From Demequina sp. NBRC 110054 (lineage in GTDB: Bacteria; Actinomycetota; Actinomycetes; Actinomycetales; Demequinaceae), in the NCBI RefSeq assembly GCF_002090115.1, contig NZ_BBRK01000004.1, positions 1,488,001-1,552,000 on the forward strand: DNA of 64,000 nucleotides, given 5' to 3'. Made by a program: the position numbers and the translations under genes. This document shows positions 35,761 to 45,526 of this stretch, piece by piece (the first letter of the stretch is position 1; the number at the start of each line of letters is the position of its first letter). The notes below the pieces were generated by a model. That model was given only the letters and a program-made list of their open reading frames with translations. It had not been told where the DNA came from and made no database searches.

Positions 35761-37140
35761 TCACGCGCACTCGTAGACGACCTGCGAGGCGCGGGCATCG
35801 ATGCCGACCACCCACACGCCGTCTCCGCGGTCCCACGTGAGGACGCTGCGCGCCGCGAGGAACTCGTCATAGGAGGCGTAGGCGAAGGCGGCATACGCCT
35901 CGGCGCCCTCGAGGTACCCGCCTTCCTCGGTGTCCAACACCATGAACGAGGACTCTGCGAGTGCGTCGTACACGGCGCGAGCCACGTCGTTGCCTCCGTC
36001 GACTGGCACGTAGACGGTCTGGCCGTCGTCGTTGGTGCCCGAGGCGACCCAGGCCTCCGGATCGTGTCCAGGGTCGATCGTCTCGTTCGGGCGGAAGCAG
36101 CTGCGGGACGCGGGGAGGATCTGGGTGGTCTCCGAAGCCGAGGCAGTGAACGCTGCGATCGCCTCGGCGTAGTCCGAACCCGCGTCCACGGGGAGCTCGA
36201 TGCTCGCACCGAAGGAGGACACGAGGCGGTACCGCACGTCCACGAGCCCGTCGACGAACCCGTCGGACTCGTCCTGCATGAGCGTCCACGGGCCCAGCTC
36301 TGCGACGATCGACCGCTCGCCGTAGCCGAGGAAGTCCGCCCGGTCCTGCGTGAGCGTCGTTCCGGCCGCCTCGTTCCCGGCCAGGTACATGCGGTCCGCA
36401 CTGCTCAGGTCGATCGACCATCCCGCTGCCGGCGTGACGGTGCGCGGCAGCGTGAGGCTGTCGTAGTTGGTGAAGATGTCGTACGTGCGATCGTCGGTCT
36501 CCCAGTAGTCCGAGCTCGGCTCGCACTCGTCGTTCGGCACGACGGAGGGGCACCGGATCCACCGGACGCCCGATCCGTCGACCTCGTACAGCGCGGCGTC
36601 GTACCCGACGTGCTCGTAAAGGTAGTAGTCCGAGACCCACAGGACGATGTCGGCGTCGCCGTGGGTGCCGACGCTGAGGTACGTGCCCTCGGTGTCGGCG
36701 AGGGCGGCGGGTGCCTCGATCTCGACGGGCTCGTGCCAGGTCTCTCCGGTGGTGGGGTTCTCGAGTCGTTCGAGGATCGCGATGTCGTCGCCGGTGACCA
36801 GGGGGGCGGTGGTCTGGGCGGGTTCGGCGCTGGGGGAGGCGCTGGGGGTGGACGACGCGGTGGCCGACGGGGTAGCGCTGGGGGTGGACGATACGGTGTT
36901 TGAGGGGGTGGGGCTGGTGGTGGCGACGGGGGCGTCGCCCTGGCCGGGCAGGAGCAGGAGGACGCCGATCGCGGCGGCGGCGACGCCGGCGGCGGAGGAA
37001 GCCACCGTGGTGAGGGCGCGGGTGCGGCGGCGGCGCTTGACGGCGCCGATGGCGGTGGGCTCGTCGAACTCGGCGGCGTCGCGCATCGACGCGGCGAGGC
37101 GGTCGTGACGGCCCTGGAGGATGTCGCGCAGCTCGCTCAT
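35761..37140 (-). CDS. Membrane-anchored protein partner of the ECF sigma factor (possible anti-sigma)
   Basis: 459 residues. The N-terminal ~45 residues are charged and cytoplasmic (ELRDILQGRHDRLAASM, then RRRRTR), followed by one membrane helix (~46-65, AGVAAAAIGVLLLLPG), a long Ser/Thr/Pro linker, and a ~350-residue extracytoplasmic domain with no recognised family and a few Cys. No zinc-binding HxxxCxxC anti-sigma motif is present. Its ATG overlaps the sigma gene stop (ATGA), and this order is typical for sigma/anti-sigma pairs. Sensing by the external domain is inference. Confidence 0.65.
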   Translation of the reverse strand: MSELRDILQGRHDRLAASMRDAAEFDEPTAIGAVKRRRRTRALTTVASSAAGVAAAAIGVLLLLPGQGDAPVATTSPTPSNTVSSTPSATPSATASSTPSASPSAEPAQTTAPLVTGDDIAILERLENPTTGETWHEPVEIEAPAALADTEGTYLSVGTHGDADIVLWVSDYYLYEHVGYDAALYEVDGSGVRWIRCPSVVPNDECEPSSDYWETDDRTYDIFTNYDSLTLPRTVTPAAGWSIDLSSADRMYLAGNEAAGTTLTQDRADFLGYGERSIVAELGPWTLMQDESDGFVDGLVDVRYRLVSSFGASIELPVDAGSDYAEAIAAFTASASETTQILPASRSCFRPNETIDPGHDPEAWVASGTNDDGQTVYVPVDGGNDVARAVYDALAESSFMVLDTEEGGYLEGAEAYAAFAYASYDEFLAARSVLTWDRGDGVWVVGIDARASQVVYECA

Positions 37141-37682
37141 CGGTTGCCCCCTTCCATGGTGACGACGCGGGTGGTCTCGATGCTGTCGGGGTCCTCGTGG
37201 GTGCCCAGCGCGGCGTTGAGGCGCTTGAGGCCGTCGGAGACGTAGCGCTTGACCGCGCCCTCGGACAGGCCCAGGGCGTGGGCGGTGTCGCGCACGGACA
37301 GGTCCTCGAGGAATCTCAGGGCGACGCATGCGCGCTCCCGTGGTGCCAGGGCGGCCATGGCGGCGTCGATGGCGGCGTCGCCGCCGACCTTCTCGGTGGG
37401 GTCGGGGACGGCCTCGGGTGGGGCGGTGCGTTCCATGCGGGCGCGTTCGGCGCTGCTCTTGCGCACGGAGTCGACGTAGCGGGACGCGATCGCGCGGCGC
37501 ACGTAGCTCTCGGCCTGGGCGGCGGTGTCGAATCCGCGGCGCTTGGAGAAGGTCGCGATGACGGCGTCCTGGACCAGGTCCTCGGCCGCATGCGCGCCTG
37601 CGAGCATCTCGGCGAACGCCAGCAGGCGTCCGCGGCGCGCGCCCGCGACCTCGTGGAGCATCGGCTCCCAGCGTGATGGCAT
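37137..37682 (-). CDS. ECF-type RNA polymerase sigma factor (SigE-like)
   Basis: 181 residues. Region 2: LLAFAEMLAGAHAAEDLVQDAVIATFSKRRGF with AQAESYVRRAIASRYVDSVRK; region 4: LAPRERACVALRFLEDLSVRDTAHALGLSEGAVKRYVSDGLKRLN. These two domains without regions 1 and 3 define an ECF sigma factor. It is translationally coupled to the membrane protein that probably controls it. Targets unknown; no obvious ECF-type -35/-10 was identified upstream. Confidence 0.92.
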   Translation of the reverse strand: MPSRWEPMLHEVAGARRGRLLAFAEMLAGAHAAEDLVQDAVIATFSKRRGFDTAAQAESYVRRAIASRYVDSVRKSSAERARMERTAPPEAVPDPTEKVGGDAAIDAAMAALAPRERACVALRFLEDLSVRDTAHALGLSEGAVKRYVSDGLKRLNAALGTHEDPDSIETTRVVTMEGGNR

Positions 37683-37835
37683 CCCTTGTGGCTCCCCTCA
37701 GTCACCCTCAGGACGAGGCAGGCCTCGAGAAGGGTTGGGGTGCCACGCTAGCGAGCACGAATCAGGCCCGACAGGGGGACACGCGGAGGCTGTGGGGAGA
37801 CGCGCACGGCGAGGGGAGAGCCGTCGCCGGCGGGC

Positions 37836-38510
37836 TCAGGCCGGGCGATCCTCCCGCAGCCAGGTCCAGCCGATCCACGCGCACGTGCCACCGACGACGA
37901 GCCCCGCGAGCACGTCCGTCGGGTGGTGCATGCCGCGGTAGACGCGCGACAGCGCGACGGCGACCGGCACGAGCGCGCAGAGGATGACGACCGTCAGCCG
38001 TGCCCCGCGGTGGGAGATCCGCGTCGCCATGAGCGCGAACGAGAGGTACACGGCCGAGGAGGCACCGGTATGGCCGCTCGGGAAGCTCGAGGTGGGCGGC
38101 GCATCGTCCAGCTGCTCGACCTCGGGCCGGGTGCGGTTCACCACCGCCGTGCTCGCGAGGTGCACCGCGACCTCCGCGGCGAGCGCCACGAGCGGGACCG
38201 TGGCGAACCACCATCGTCCCGATCTCCACCACACCAAGGCGCACACGACGAGGGCGGTGACGAGGATGGTCTTCGTGTCGGCGAGCCCGGACGCGAACGC
38301 GCTGATCGTGTTCATGGTCGGGGTGCGGGCGTCGACGACGGCCTGGCTGATCGCCGACTCGTCGAGCGCGAGCACGTTCCCGATCAGGTAGCCCACACCG
38401 ATCACCGCGGCCCCGAGGGCGACCACGGGGAGCAGCACCCGTCGCAGCGCCGCGGTTCCGACGTCGGAGGGTGAGGGGGCCGTGCCGCGTGGTCCGGCGA
38501 GCACGGTCAC
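37836..38510 (-). CDS. PAP2-family lipid phosphatase
   Basis: 224 residues with about six membrane helices and the three phosphatase motifs: NRTRPE (KxxxxxxRP type), SFPSGHTGASS and SRVYRGMHHPTDV. Likely substrates are undecaprenyl pyrophosphate, phosphatidate or phosphatidylglycerol phosphate. The GTG at 38510 overlaps the DUF1206 stop (GTGA), so it is translated from the same mRNA. Confidence 0.9.
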   Translation of the reverse strand: MTVLAGPRGTAPSPSDVGTAALRRVLLPVVALGAAVIGVGYLIGNVLALDESAISQAVVDARTPTMNTISAFASGLADTKTILVTALVVCALVWWRSGRWWFATVPLVALAAEVAVHLASTAVVNRTRPEVEQLDDAPPTSSFPSGHTGASSAVYLSFALMATRISHRGARLTVVILCALVPVAVALSRVYRGMHHPTDVLAGLVVGGTCAWIGWTWLREDRPA

Positions 38511-39301
38511 ATCCTCGCGTGGCGCGAGCGCGCGAAGGAGTACAGGCCGTATGCCGCGAAGCCGAGTCCGATCAGGACGACGAGCACGGGGCCGGCGGGC
38601 ATCCCGAGCAGCGACTCGACGCCGCCGTCGAAGCCCTTGGCCTGATCGGGGTCGGTCCGGACCGCCGCGATCACGAACAGCACACCGACCGCGCCCAGCG
38701 CGATGCCCTTGGCGATGTAGCCCGCGGTGCCGAGCACCTTCACGCCCGTGCCCGCGCCGCCTGAAGGCAGACCCTTGAGGTCGTCGAGGTACTTCTTGGT
38801 GGCGCCCTTCACCACGTGGTAGACGCCTCCCGCGAGGATGCCCAGGCCGACCGCACCGACGAGGAAAGGACCCGCGGGCCAGCTCATGAGCGTCTGGCTC
38901 GCGCTCTCGGCCTGCTTGTCTCCGTTCGAGCCGCTGGAGCCCATCGCGATCGAGGCCGCGGAGAACGCCAGGGACGCGTACATCACGAACTTCCCGCCCG
39001 CCTTCGCGCGGTCCTTCGCCCCCTGTCCGGAACGGAACGCGTCGAAGAGCTGCCACAGCGCGAGCGCGAGGAACGCCACCGCGGAGGCCCAGAGGATCAC
39101 CGCGCCGAGCGGCGCCTCGCGCAGCTGCGTCATGGCGTTCGACGAGTCCGCTTCCCCGCCGCTGCCGAGGCCGATCTTCACGATCACGAAGCCCAGGATC
39201 AGGTGGATCACCCCCGAGACGGCGTAGCCGGCGCGTGCGAGGGTCTCCCAGATGTCGCCCGAGGTGCCTGTGCGGGCGCTGTGTGCCGCTGAAGTGGTCA
39301 T
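38507..39301 (-). CDS. DUF1206 membrane protein
   Basis: 264 residues with six hydrophobic helices in three repeated pairs, each beginning with a Gly/Tyr-rich segment such as ARAGYAVSGVIHLILGFV, GILAGGVYHVVKG and GTAGYIAKGIALGAVG. This threefold layout is the DUF1206 pattern. Function unknown. Coupled to the PAP2 phosphatase gene downstream. Confidence 0.88.
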   Translation of the reverse strand: MTTSAAHSARTGTSGDIWETLARAGYAVSGVIHLILGFVIVKIGLGSGGEADSSNAMTQLREAPLGAVILWASAVAFLALALWQLFDAFRSGQGAKDRAKAGGKFVMYASLAFSAASIAMGSSGSNGDKQAESASQTLMSWPAGPFLVGAVGLGILAGGVYHVVKGATKKYLDDLKGLPSGGAGTGVKVLGTAGYIAKGIALGAVGVLFVIAAVRTDPDQAKGFDGGVESLLGMPAGPVLVVLIGLGFAAYGLYSFARSRHARM

Positions 39302-39388
39302 GGCAGTGCCAACCGCGTCCGTGCGGCCCGCTATTCCCCGCGTGCGGTGGCCGTGCGGCCCGGGTTAGCGGTTCGCGGCCCCAGCAGG

Positions 39389-39394
39389 TAGACT
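39389..39394 (+). promoter_or_regulatory. -10 element of rplY
   Basis: TAGACT about 125 nt before the start codon; the leader of ~115 nt is long and may carry feedback control, but no known r-protein leader motif was recognised. Confidence 0.4.
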
Positions 39395-39517
39395 GTTCCA
39401 GTTCCTCGGCGAGGCTGCGCCCCTGCAGGGCCCGGCGTGATCGACGCGGCAGATGCATGACGGCTCTGCCTTGCCGTGCAACCGCTATCTGTCCGTTCAT
39501 TCTCGAGGAGAACCCCG

Positions 39518-40120
39518 ATGTCTGATGAGCTGAAGCTCGCCGCCGAGACCCGCACCGAGTTCGGCAAGGGCTTTGCCCGCCGAGCCCGTATGGCCGGCAA
39601 GATCCCCGCCGTCCTCTACGGTCACGGCACCGACCCCGTCCACGTGCTCCTCCCGGGCCACGACACGATGATGGCCCTCAAGCACGCGAACGCGCTGCTC
39701 ACCATCGAGTTCGATGGCAAGTCCGAGACGGCCATCGCGAAGGACATCCAGCGCAACGCCGTCAAGCGCTCGATCGAGCACGTCGACCTGCTGCTCGTGA
39801 AGAAGGGCGAGAAGATCGCCGTCGAGGTCCCGGTCCACGTCGAGGGCGAGACCTTCGGCTCGACCATCCACGTCCAGGAGCTCAACACCCTGCACATCCA
39901 GGCCGAGGCCACGCACCTCCCCGAGACCATCGTCGTCTCGGTCGAGGGCCTCGAGGAGGGCGCGAAGATCGTCGCGTCCCAGGTCGAGCTGCCCAAGGGC
40001 GCCGAGCTCCTCAACGAGCCCGACGCGCTCGTCGTCCACGTGACGCAGCCCCGCACCGCGCCCGAGCCCGACGAGGCCGAGGCCGCCGCCGAGGCTCCCG
40101 CCGAGGCGACCGCGGAGTAA
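39518..40120 (+). CDS. rplY: 50S ribosomal protein L25/general stress protein Ctc
   Basis: 200 residues, the long Ctc form. N-terminal L25 domain: [33 protein letters not shown]-terminal TL5-like beta domain with [24 protein letters not shown]. An acidic Ala/Glu tail ends the protein. It binds 5S rRNA. ATG 39518 follows GAGGAGAA. A strong terminator separates it from pth. Confidence 0.95.
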   Translation: MSDELKLAAETRTEFGKGFARRARMAGKIPAVLYGHGTDPVHVLLPGHDTMMALKHANALLTIEFDGKSETAIAKDIQRNAVKRSIEHVDLLLVKKGEKIAVEVPVHVEGETFGSTIHVQELNTLHIQAEATHLPETIVVSVEGLEEGAKIVASQVELPKGAELLNEPDALVVHVTQPRTAPEPDEAEAAAEAPAEATAE

Positions 40121-40136
40121 CCTCCCAAGGTATGAC

Positions 40137-40170
40137 AGCGCCCGGACCGCACCTGTGCGGTCCGGGCGCT
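40137..40170 (+). terminator. Intrinsic terminator after rplY
   Basis: Stem AGCGCCCGGACCGCA / TGCGGTCCGGGCGCT with a 4-nt loop followed by TTCCCTTT. Confidence 0.88.
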
Positions 40171-40283
40171 TTCCCTTTGCGACACCTCCGTCGCACCGCG
40201 CGCCGCCCAGGCGTCCGTCGCATCGTCCCGGCGCCCGTGCGCGAAGCCACCGCACACACGCCACCGAGCAGCTGAGGAAACTG

Positions 40284-40856
40284 ATGCCCGCACTCGTCGT
40301 CGGCCTGGGAAACCCGGGTGAGGAGTACGCCGCCACGCGCCACAACATCGGCGCGATGGCCATCGATGAGCTCGCGTCCCGCGCGGCCGTGTCGCTGTCG
40401 GTGCACAAGAAGACCCACACCCGCTCGACGGCCGCGCGCCTCGCGGGTGAGGCGGCCCACCTCGCGGTGCCGATGTCCTATATGAACGTCTCGGGCGGCC
40501 CCGTGAGCTCCCTGGCGAAGTACCTGTCGGTCCCGCCGACCGAGGTCATCGTGATCCACGACGAGCTCGACATCCCCTTCGGCACGGTCAAGCTCAAGCG
40601 CGGCGGAGGCTCGGGCGGCCACAACGGCCTCAAGGACGTCACCAAGGCGCTCGGCACCCCCGACTACATCCGGGTGCGAGTCGGCATCGGGCGCCCGCCT
40701 GGCCGCATGGACGCCGCGACGTTCGTGCTCAAGCCCTTCGGCGCCGCGGAGCGCAAGGAGCTGCCGTTCCTCGTGTCGGACGCGGCCGATGCGGTCGAGG
40801 CGATCCTCGAATCGGGCCTGGAGAAGGCACAGCAGCGCTTCCACAGCCCGTCCTAG
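40284..40856 (+). CDS. pth: Peptidyl-tRNA hydrolase
   Basis: 190 residues. [23 protein letters not shown] contains the catalytic His in [45 protein letters not shown] and FVLKPF complete the signature. It recycles peptidyl-tRNA released from stalled ribosomes. ATG 40284 is preceded by GAGGAAA; the longer upstream frame runs through the terminator and is rejected. rplY-pth is a standard order. Confidence 0.96.
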   Translation: MPALVVGLGNPGEEYAATRHNIGAMAIDELASRAAVSLSVHKKTHTRSTAARLAGEAAHLAVPMSYMNVSGGPVSSLAKYLSVPPTEVIVIHDELDIPFGTVKLKRGGGSGGHNGLKDVTKALGTPDYIRVRVGIGRPPGRMDAATFVLKPFGAAERKELPFLVSDAADAVEAILESGLEKAQQRFHSPS

Positions 40857-40901
40857 CAGGGTCGAGGCGGGTTTCGGGTTGCCACTGCACCCGTCCGGCT
40901 G

Positions 40902-40918
40902 ACTACTATCGAAGTAGT
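40902..40918. promoter_or_regulatory. Palindrome over the putative promoter of the HAD/GH65 operon
   Basis: ACTACT-ATCGA-AGTAGT, perfect 6-bp arms. It overlaps a -10-like TACTAT (40904-40909) with TTGCCA (40879) upstream. Probably an operator for an unlinked regulator of disaccharide use. Confidence 0.5.
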
Positions 40919-40986
40919 GACCTCGAGGCGGTCGCGGAGCCCCGTCCCGGCAGCCTCTCAGTTCGAGCGCTCGCAGGAGGCACCCC

Positions 40987-41730
40987 ATGCCGTGGCATAT
41001 CCCCCAAGCACCCGCAGGCGAGGGCTTCAAGGCCGCGCTGTTCGATCTGGATGGCGTGCTGACCCCCACCGCTGAGGTTCACATGGCTGCGTGGAAGCGC
41101 ATCTTCGACGACTACTTCTCGTCGCACTCGATCACCCCTGCGTACTCCGACGCCGACTACTTCGCGCACGTGGATGGCGTGCCTCGCTACGACGGCGTCG
41201 CTCGGCTGCTCAAGTCGCGCGGCGTCGAGATCCCGTGGGGCGATCCCACGGACGCTCCCGGAACCGACACGGTGTGCGGGCTCGGGAACGCCAAGAACGA
41301 GGCCTACACCGCCGTCCTCAAGGAGAACGGCGTGACCCCGTACGAGGGCTCGGTGGCGCTTCTCGACCATCTGGGCGAGCTCGACGACTTCCCGATGGCC
41401 GTCGTGTGCAGCTCGCGCAACACCCCCGTGGTGCTCGAGGCCGCGGGCCTCGCGGACAGGTTCGCGACCGTCGTCGACGGGGACACCGCCGCCGCGGAGG
41501 GCCTGCCCGGCAAGCCCGCCCCCGACACCTTCCTCGCCGCCGCGAAGCGGCTCGGCGTCCCCGCGGCGGACTGCGTGGTGCTCGAGGATTCGCTGTCGGG
41601 CGTCGCGGCCGGGCACGCGGGAGGCTTCGGCCTCGTGCTCGGAGTGGATCGCGGCGCGGGCATGGACGCGCTTGAGATCGCCGGCGCCAACGTCGTGGTC
41701 AAGGACCTGAGCGAGCTGGTCGAGCTATGA
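40987..41730 (+). CDS. HAD-family beta-phosphoglucomutase
   Basis: 247 residues. The nucleophile motif LFDLDGVLTPT is near residues 18-28; the cap domain follows; then VVCSSRNTPVVLEAAGL (motif II), GKPAPDTFLAAAKRLG (Lys) and VVLEDSLSGVAAGHAGGF (acidic motif). The enzyme would convert beta-glucose-1-phosphate, released by the adjacent GH65 phosphorylase, to glucose-6-phosphate. The stop overlaps the GH65 start (ATGA). ATG 40987 follows AGGAGG. Confidence 0.9.
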   Translation: MPWHIPQAPAGEGFKAALFDLDGVLTPTAEVHMAAWKRIFDDYFSSHSITPAYSDADYFAHVDGVPRYDGVARLLKSRGVEIPWGDPTDAPGTDTVCGLGNAKNEAYTAVLKENGVTPYEGSVALLDHLGELDDFPMAVVCSSRNTPVVLEAAGLADRFATVVDGDTAAAEGLPGKPAPDTFLAAAKRLGVPAADCVVLEDSLSGVAAGHAGGFGLVLGVDRGAGMDALEIAGANVVVKDLSELVEL

Positions 41731-44252
41731 AGGTGGCCCACCGGCCTCTGCACGACACGAGCGTGCCCGAGTATCTCGACAGGCTCCGCTTCCCGCCCGA
41801 CCCGTGGAAGCTCATGGAGACCTCCTTCGATGCGGACGACCTCGGCACGACCGAGACGCTCTTCGCCGTCGGCAACGGGTACCTCGGCCTGCGAGGCAAC
41901 ATCGAGGAGGGCCACGACGGCCACCAGCACGGCACGTTCATCAACGGCTTCCACGAGACCTGGCCCATCCGGCACGCCGAGGAGGCCTACGGGTTCGCGC
42001 GCACGGGCCAGACGATCGTCAACGTGCCCGACCCGAAGGTCATCCGGCTCTACGTCGACGACGAGCCGCTGCTGCTCTCCGTCGCGGACCTGATCGACTA
42101 CTCGCGCACGCTCGACATGAAGGAGGGCGTCCTCACGAGGGACCTCCTGTGGCGCACGCCGGCGGGAAACCGCGTGCGCGTGCGCTCGTCGCGCATGGTG
42201 TCGCTGAGCCAGCGTCACCTCGCGGTGATGCGCTTCGAGGTCACCCTGCTCGACTACGAGGCGCCGATCGCGATCTCCTCGCAGCTGCTCAACCGCGGCG
42301 CGGGCCTCGACGAGTACCGCGCGAACAAGCAGCCGACGTCGGGCTTCGACCCGCGCAAGGCGGAGAAGCTCGACGAGCGCGTGCTCGAGCCGCGCATCCA
42401 CCACGGAGACGACAACCGCGTCCTGCTCGGCTACCGCACCCGCAACTCGGGCATGACGCTCGCGTGCGCGATGGAGCACCACATCGAGTCGGACGCGGAC
42501 TACACGACCGTCACGGACGTCGCGCCCGACTACGCCAAGCAGGTCTACCGCTCGCGCCTCCAGCCGGGCCAGACCTTCTCGCTGACCAAGGTCGTCAGCT
42601 ATCACACGTCCCGCATGGTGCCGCCGCGCGAGCTCGCCGACCGCTGCAACCGCACGCTCGACCGCGTGCGCGAGGAGGGCGTCGAGAAGCAGTTCCAGGA
42701 TCAGCGCGACTGGCTCGCGGAGTTCTGGGAGCGCTCGGACGTCGAGATCGCCGAGCAGCCCGAGATCCAGCAGGCGGTGCGCTGGAACCTGTTCCAGCTG
42801 CTGCAGGCAGCCGCGCGCGGTGACGGATACGGTGTCCCCGCGAAGGGCGTGACCGGCTCCGGCTACGGCGGCCACTACTTCTGGGACACCGAGATCTACG
42901 CGGTGCCGTTCTTCATCTACACGTCGCCCGTGATCGCGCGCAATGCGCTGCGCTACCGCTACCGGCTGCTCCCCGCGGCCGAGCGGCGCGCGGGCGAGCT
43001 CGCGCAGAACGGCGCGCTGTTCCCGTGGCGCACGATCAACGGCGAGGAGGCGTCGGCCTACTATGCGGCCGGCACCGCGCAGTATCACATCGACGCCGAC
43101 ATCTCGTATGCGATCAACAAGTACGTGCTCGCGACGGGGGACGACGAGTTCCTCGCTCGCGAGGGCATCGACATCCTGGTGCAGACAGCGCGCATGTGGG
43201 CGGACCTGGGGTTCTGGCGTCATTCCCGCGGCGACGGTGAGTCCTTCCGCATCCACGGCGTGACGGGCCCCGACGAGTACACGACCGTCGTGAACGACAA
43301 CCTGTACACGAACGTCATGGCGCGCTTCAACCTGCGCTGCGCCGCCGAGTCTGTGCGCAAGCTGCGCGGGCAGTGGCCGGATCAGTACGCCAAGATGGTC
43401 GCGCGCATGGACCTCGACGACGAGGAGGTCGAGGAGTGGGAGCGCGCCGCCGAGGGCATGGCGATCCTGTGGGACGACCAGCTCGGCATCCATCCGCAGG
43501 ACGCGCTGTTCCACGAGCGCGAGGTGTGGGACCTGGAGAACACGCCGCCCGAGAAGCGGCCCCTGCTCCTGCACTTCCACCCGCTCGTGATCTACCGCTT
43601 CCAGGTCCTCAAGCAGGCCGATGTGGTCCTCGCGCTGTTCCTCCAGGGCGAGCACTTCACGATGGATGAGAAGCGCGCGGACTTCGAGTACTACGACCCG
43701 ATCACGACGGGTGACTCGACTCTGTCAGGCGTGGTCCAGTCGATCATCGCCGCCGAGGTGGGCTACCACCAGCTCGCCCTCCAGTACTTCTGGGACGGGC
43801 TCTTCGTCGACCTCGCGGACCTGCACTCGAACACCGCGGATGGCGTGCACGTCGCGTCGACCGGAGGTGTCTGGTCCGCGCTCGTACACGGCTTCGGCGG
43901 TTTCCGCGACCACGGTGAGGGTCTCAACTTCGACCCGCGTCTGCCCGACTCGTGGCCGTCGCTGACCTACCGGGTCACGGTGCACAACAACCGCCTCAAG
44001 GTCACGGTGCGCCAGGAGTCGATCGAGTTCTCCATCGAGCGCGGTCGTGCGCTGTCGGTCAACGTGCGCGGCGAGCGCTTCCTGGTCACACCCGAGAACG
44101 AGGTGATCGTGCCGCTCGCGGACCAGGGTCCTCGCCTCGACGGCGCCCCGGACCCGTCCGCCTTCCACGGCACCCTCCGCGCGGACGGCTCGGTCATCAC
44201 CGCGTCCCTGCCGGCGATGGTCACCGATGCGGAGGACCAGGTCGTCGATTAG
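41727..44252 (+). CDS. GH65 family disaccharide phosphorylase
   Basis: 841 residues, slightly longer than most GH65 phosphorylases. N-terminal beta-sandwich (ETLFAVGNGYLGLRGNIEEG), then the (alpha/alpha)6 barrel with GYGGHYFWDTEIYAVPFF, LFPWRTINGEEASAYY and the general acid Glu in GVTGPDEYTTVVNDNLYTN. Inverting phosphorolysis of trehalose, maltose, kojibiose or nigerose gives beta-glucose-1-phosphate; which sugar is not resolvable by eye. Co-translated with the beta-phosphoglucomutase. Its stop codon overlaps the likely luxS -10. Confidence 0.92.
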   Translation: MKVAHRPLHDTSVPEYLDRLRFPPDPWKLMETSFDADDLGTTETLFAVGNGYLGLRGNIEEGHDGHQHGTFINGFHETWPIRHAEEAYGFARTGQTIVNVPDPKVIRLYVDDEPLLLSVADLIDYSRTLDMKEGVLTRDLLWRTPAGNRVRVRSSRMVSLSQRHLAVMRFEVTLLDYEAPIAISSQLLNRGAGLDEYRANKQPTSGFDPRKAEKLDERVLEPRIHHGDDNRVLLGYRTRNSGMTLACAMEHHIESDADYTTVTDVAPDYAKQVYRSRLQPGQTFSLTKVVSYHTSRMVPPRELADRCNRTLDRVREEGVEKQFQDQRDWLAEFWERSDVEIAEQPEIQQAVRWNLFQLLQAAARGDGYGVPAKGVTGSGYGGHYFWDTEIYAVPFFIYTSPVIARNALRYRYRLLPAAERRAGELAQNGALFPWRTINGEEASAYYAAGTAQYHIDADISYAINKYVLATGDDEFLAREGIDILVQTARMWADLGFWRHSRGDGESFRIHGVTGPDEYTTVVNDNLYTNVMARFNLRCAAESVRKLRGQWPDQYAKMVARMDLDDEEVEEWERAAEGMAILWDDQLGIHPQDALFHEREVWDLENTPPEKRPLLLHFHPLVIYRFQVLKQADVVLALFLQGEHFTMDEKRADFEYYDPITTGDSTLSGVVQSIIAAEVGYHQLALQYFWDGLFVDLADLHSNTADGVHVASTGGVWSALVHGFGGFRDHGEGLNFDPRLPDSWPSLTYRVTVHNNRLKVTVRQESIEFSIERGRALSVNVRGERFLVTPENEVIVPLADQGPRLDGAPDPSAFHGTLRADGSVITASLPAMVTDAEDQVVD

Positions 44253-44255
44253 GCT
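44250..44255 (+). promoter_or_regulatory. -10 element of luxS-mtnN
   Basis: TAGGCT spanning the GH65 stop codon; leader ~80 nt before luxS with TAGGAGC as RBS. Confidence 0.45.
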
Positions 44256-44339
44256 TGATCAGCCGCGACGGCGGCCGATGGATGAGGTAGCAGCGGTGAG
44301 GTCTCTCCCGCATACCCCGATGCGCTTAGGAGCACCCGC

Positions 44340-44810
44340 ATGACCGAGGCACGCAAGATGAACGTCGAGTCGTTCAATCTGGACCACACGCAGGTCGACG
44401 CGCCCTACATCCGGCTCGCGGACCGCAAGGTCCTCCCGCACGGCGACGTGCTGAGCAAGTTCGATGTGCGCTTCTGCCAGCCGAACAAGGAGCACCTCGA
44501 GATGGTCGCGGTGCACTCGATCGAGCACTCGTTCGCCGAGTGCGTGCGCGACTTCAGCGTGGACGTCATCGACTTCAGCCCGATGGGCTGCCAGACCGGC
44601 TTCTACCTCATCATGAGCGGCGAGCACACGCCGGAGGACGTCAAGAGCCTCGTGCTCAAGACGATGCGGGCGATGCTCGAGCTCGATGAGGTGCCGGCTG
44701 CGAACGAGGTCCAGTGCGGCTGGGGCGCGAACCACTCGCTCGCCGACATGAAGGACGAGGTCCACGCGTTCCTCGAGAACGCGAACTCCCTCCTGGACGT
44801 GATGCAGTGA
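44340..44810 (+). CDS. luxS: S-ribosylhomocysteine lyase LuxS
   Basis: 156 residues, normal length. The metal-binding HSIEH motif ([11 protein letters not shown]) and the Cys of CGWG near 127, with [11 protein letters not shown] between. LuxS cleaves S-ribosylhomocysteine to homocysteine and DPD, the AI-2 precursor. The overlapping nucleosidase gene makes its substrate, so this pair forms a complete SAH detoxification route. Confidence 0.96.
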   Translation: MTEARKMNVESFNLDHTQVDAPYIRLADRKVLPHGDVLSKFDVRFCQPNKEHLEMVAVHSIEHSFAECVRDFSVDVIDFSPMGCQTGFYLIMSGEHTPEDVKSLVLKTMRAMLELDEVPAANEVQCGWGANHSLADMKDEVHAFLENANSLLDVMQ

Positions 44811-45520
44811 CCGCCGGCGACATGCCCGCGGTCCTCGTGGCGATGCCCGAGGAGGCGCAGGGCTTCCTCGACCTCTCGGACGGTGCGAAGCAGGTCGCCT
44901 CGACCGACGAGGCCTACGTGGTCACGTCGGGCGACGTCACCTACCTGCTCGTCGTCACAGGAATCGGGATGGTGTCCGCGGCGCGCGCGGCGACGATGGT
45001 CGCGTACGGCGTCATCGGCGGCATCACGCCCACGGCCCTCATCTCCGCGGGCACGTGCGGCGGCATCCCCGGGCACGTGACCGTGGGGGACCTCGTCGCG
45101 CCGTGCTGCGCGCTCGACTGGTCGGCCGACTCGACCTCGATCGGCTACGAGTACGGGCAGGTCCCCGGGCACGCGGCCTTCCACGAGTCTGACGACGACC
45201 TCGTGGACCTCGCCGTCAAGCTCGGTGCGAAGAAGGGCTACCTCGCCTCGGCCAACGCCTTCGCGGTCGCCGCGACGGTGGACCTCATCCGCGAGCGCTT
45301 CCCCAAGGTCATCGCGACCGACATGGAGACCGCCGCAGTGAGCCAGGCCGCCGCGCAGGCGGGCGTGCCGTTCCTGTCCCTGCGATGCGTCTCGGACATG
45401 TGCCAGGGCGACGGGGGAGCCGAGTTCGACGAGCACCTGGACGATGCGGCGGCCAGGTCCGCTCGGGCCGTCCTGGATCTCCTGGCCCGGGAGTCCGTGG
45501 CCAACCCCGCGACGGTCTAG
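44807..45520 (+). CDS. mtnN: 5'-methylthioadenosine/S-adenosylhomocysteine nucleosidase
   Basis: 237 residues of the PNP/UDP family. Seen: [75 protein letters not shown]. The Met-Glu and final Asp are the expected catalytic positions. It removes adenine from MTA and SAH. The GTG at 44807 overlaps the luxS stop (GTGA); ATG 44822 is an alternative start. Futalosine hydrolase is a related fold but luxS linkage favours this call. Confidence 0.88.
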   Translation: MTAGDMPAVLVAMPEEAQGFLDLSDGAKQVASTDEAYVVTSGDVTYLLVVTGIGMVSAARAATMVAYGVIGGITPTALISAGTCGGIPGHVTVGDLVAPCCALDWSADSTSIGYEYGQVPGHAAFHESDDDLVDLAVKLGAKKGYLASANAFAVAATVDLIRERFPKVIATDMETAAVSQAAAQAGVPFLSLRCVSDMCQGDGGAEFDEHLDDAAARSARAVLDLLARESVANPATV

Positions 45521-45526
45521 CGGGAC

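Noticed and set aside
40986-44252. Assigning the GH65 enzyme specifically to trehalose or maltose
   Set aside because: Substrate-specific loop residues cannot be judged by eye; only the phosphorylase family and coupling to a beta-phosphoglucomutase are supported.
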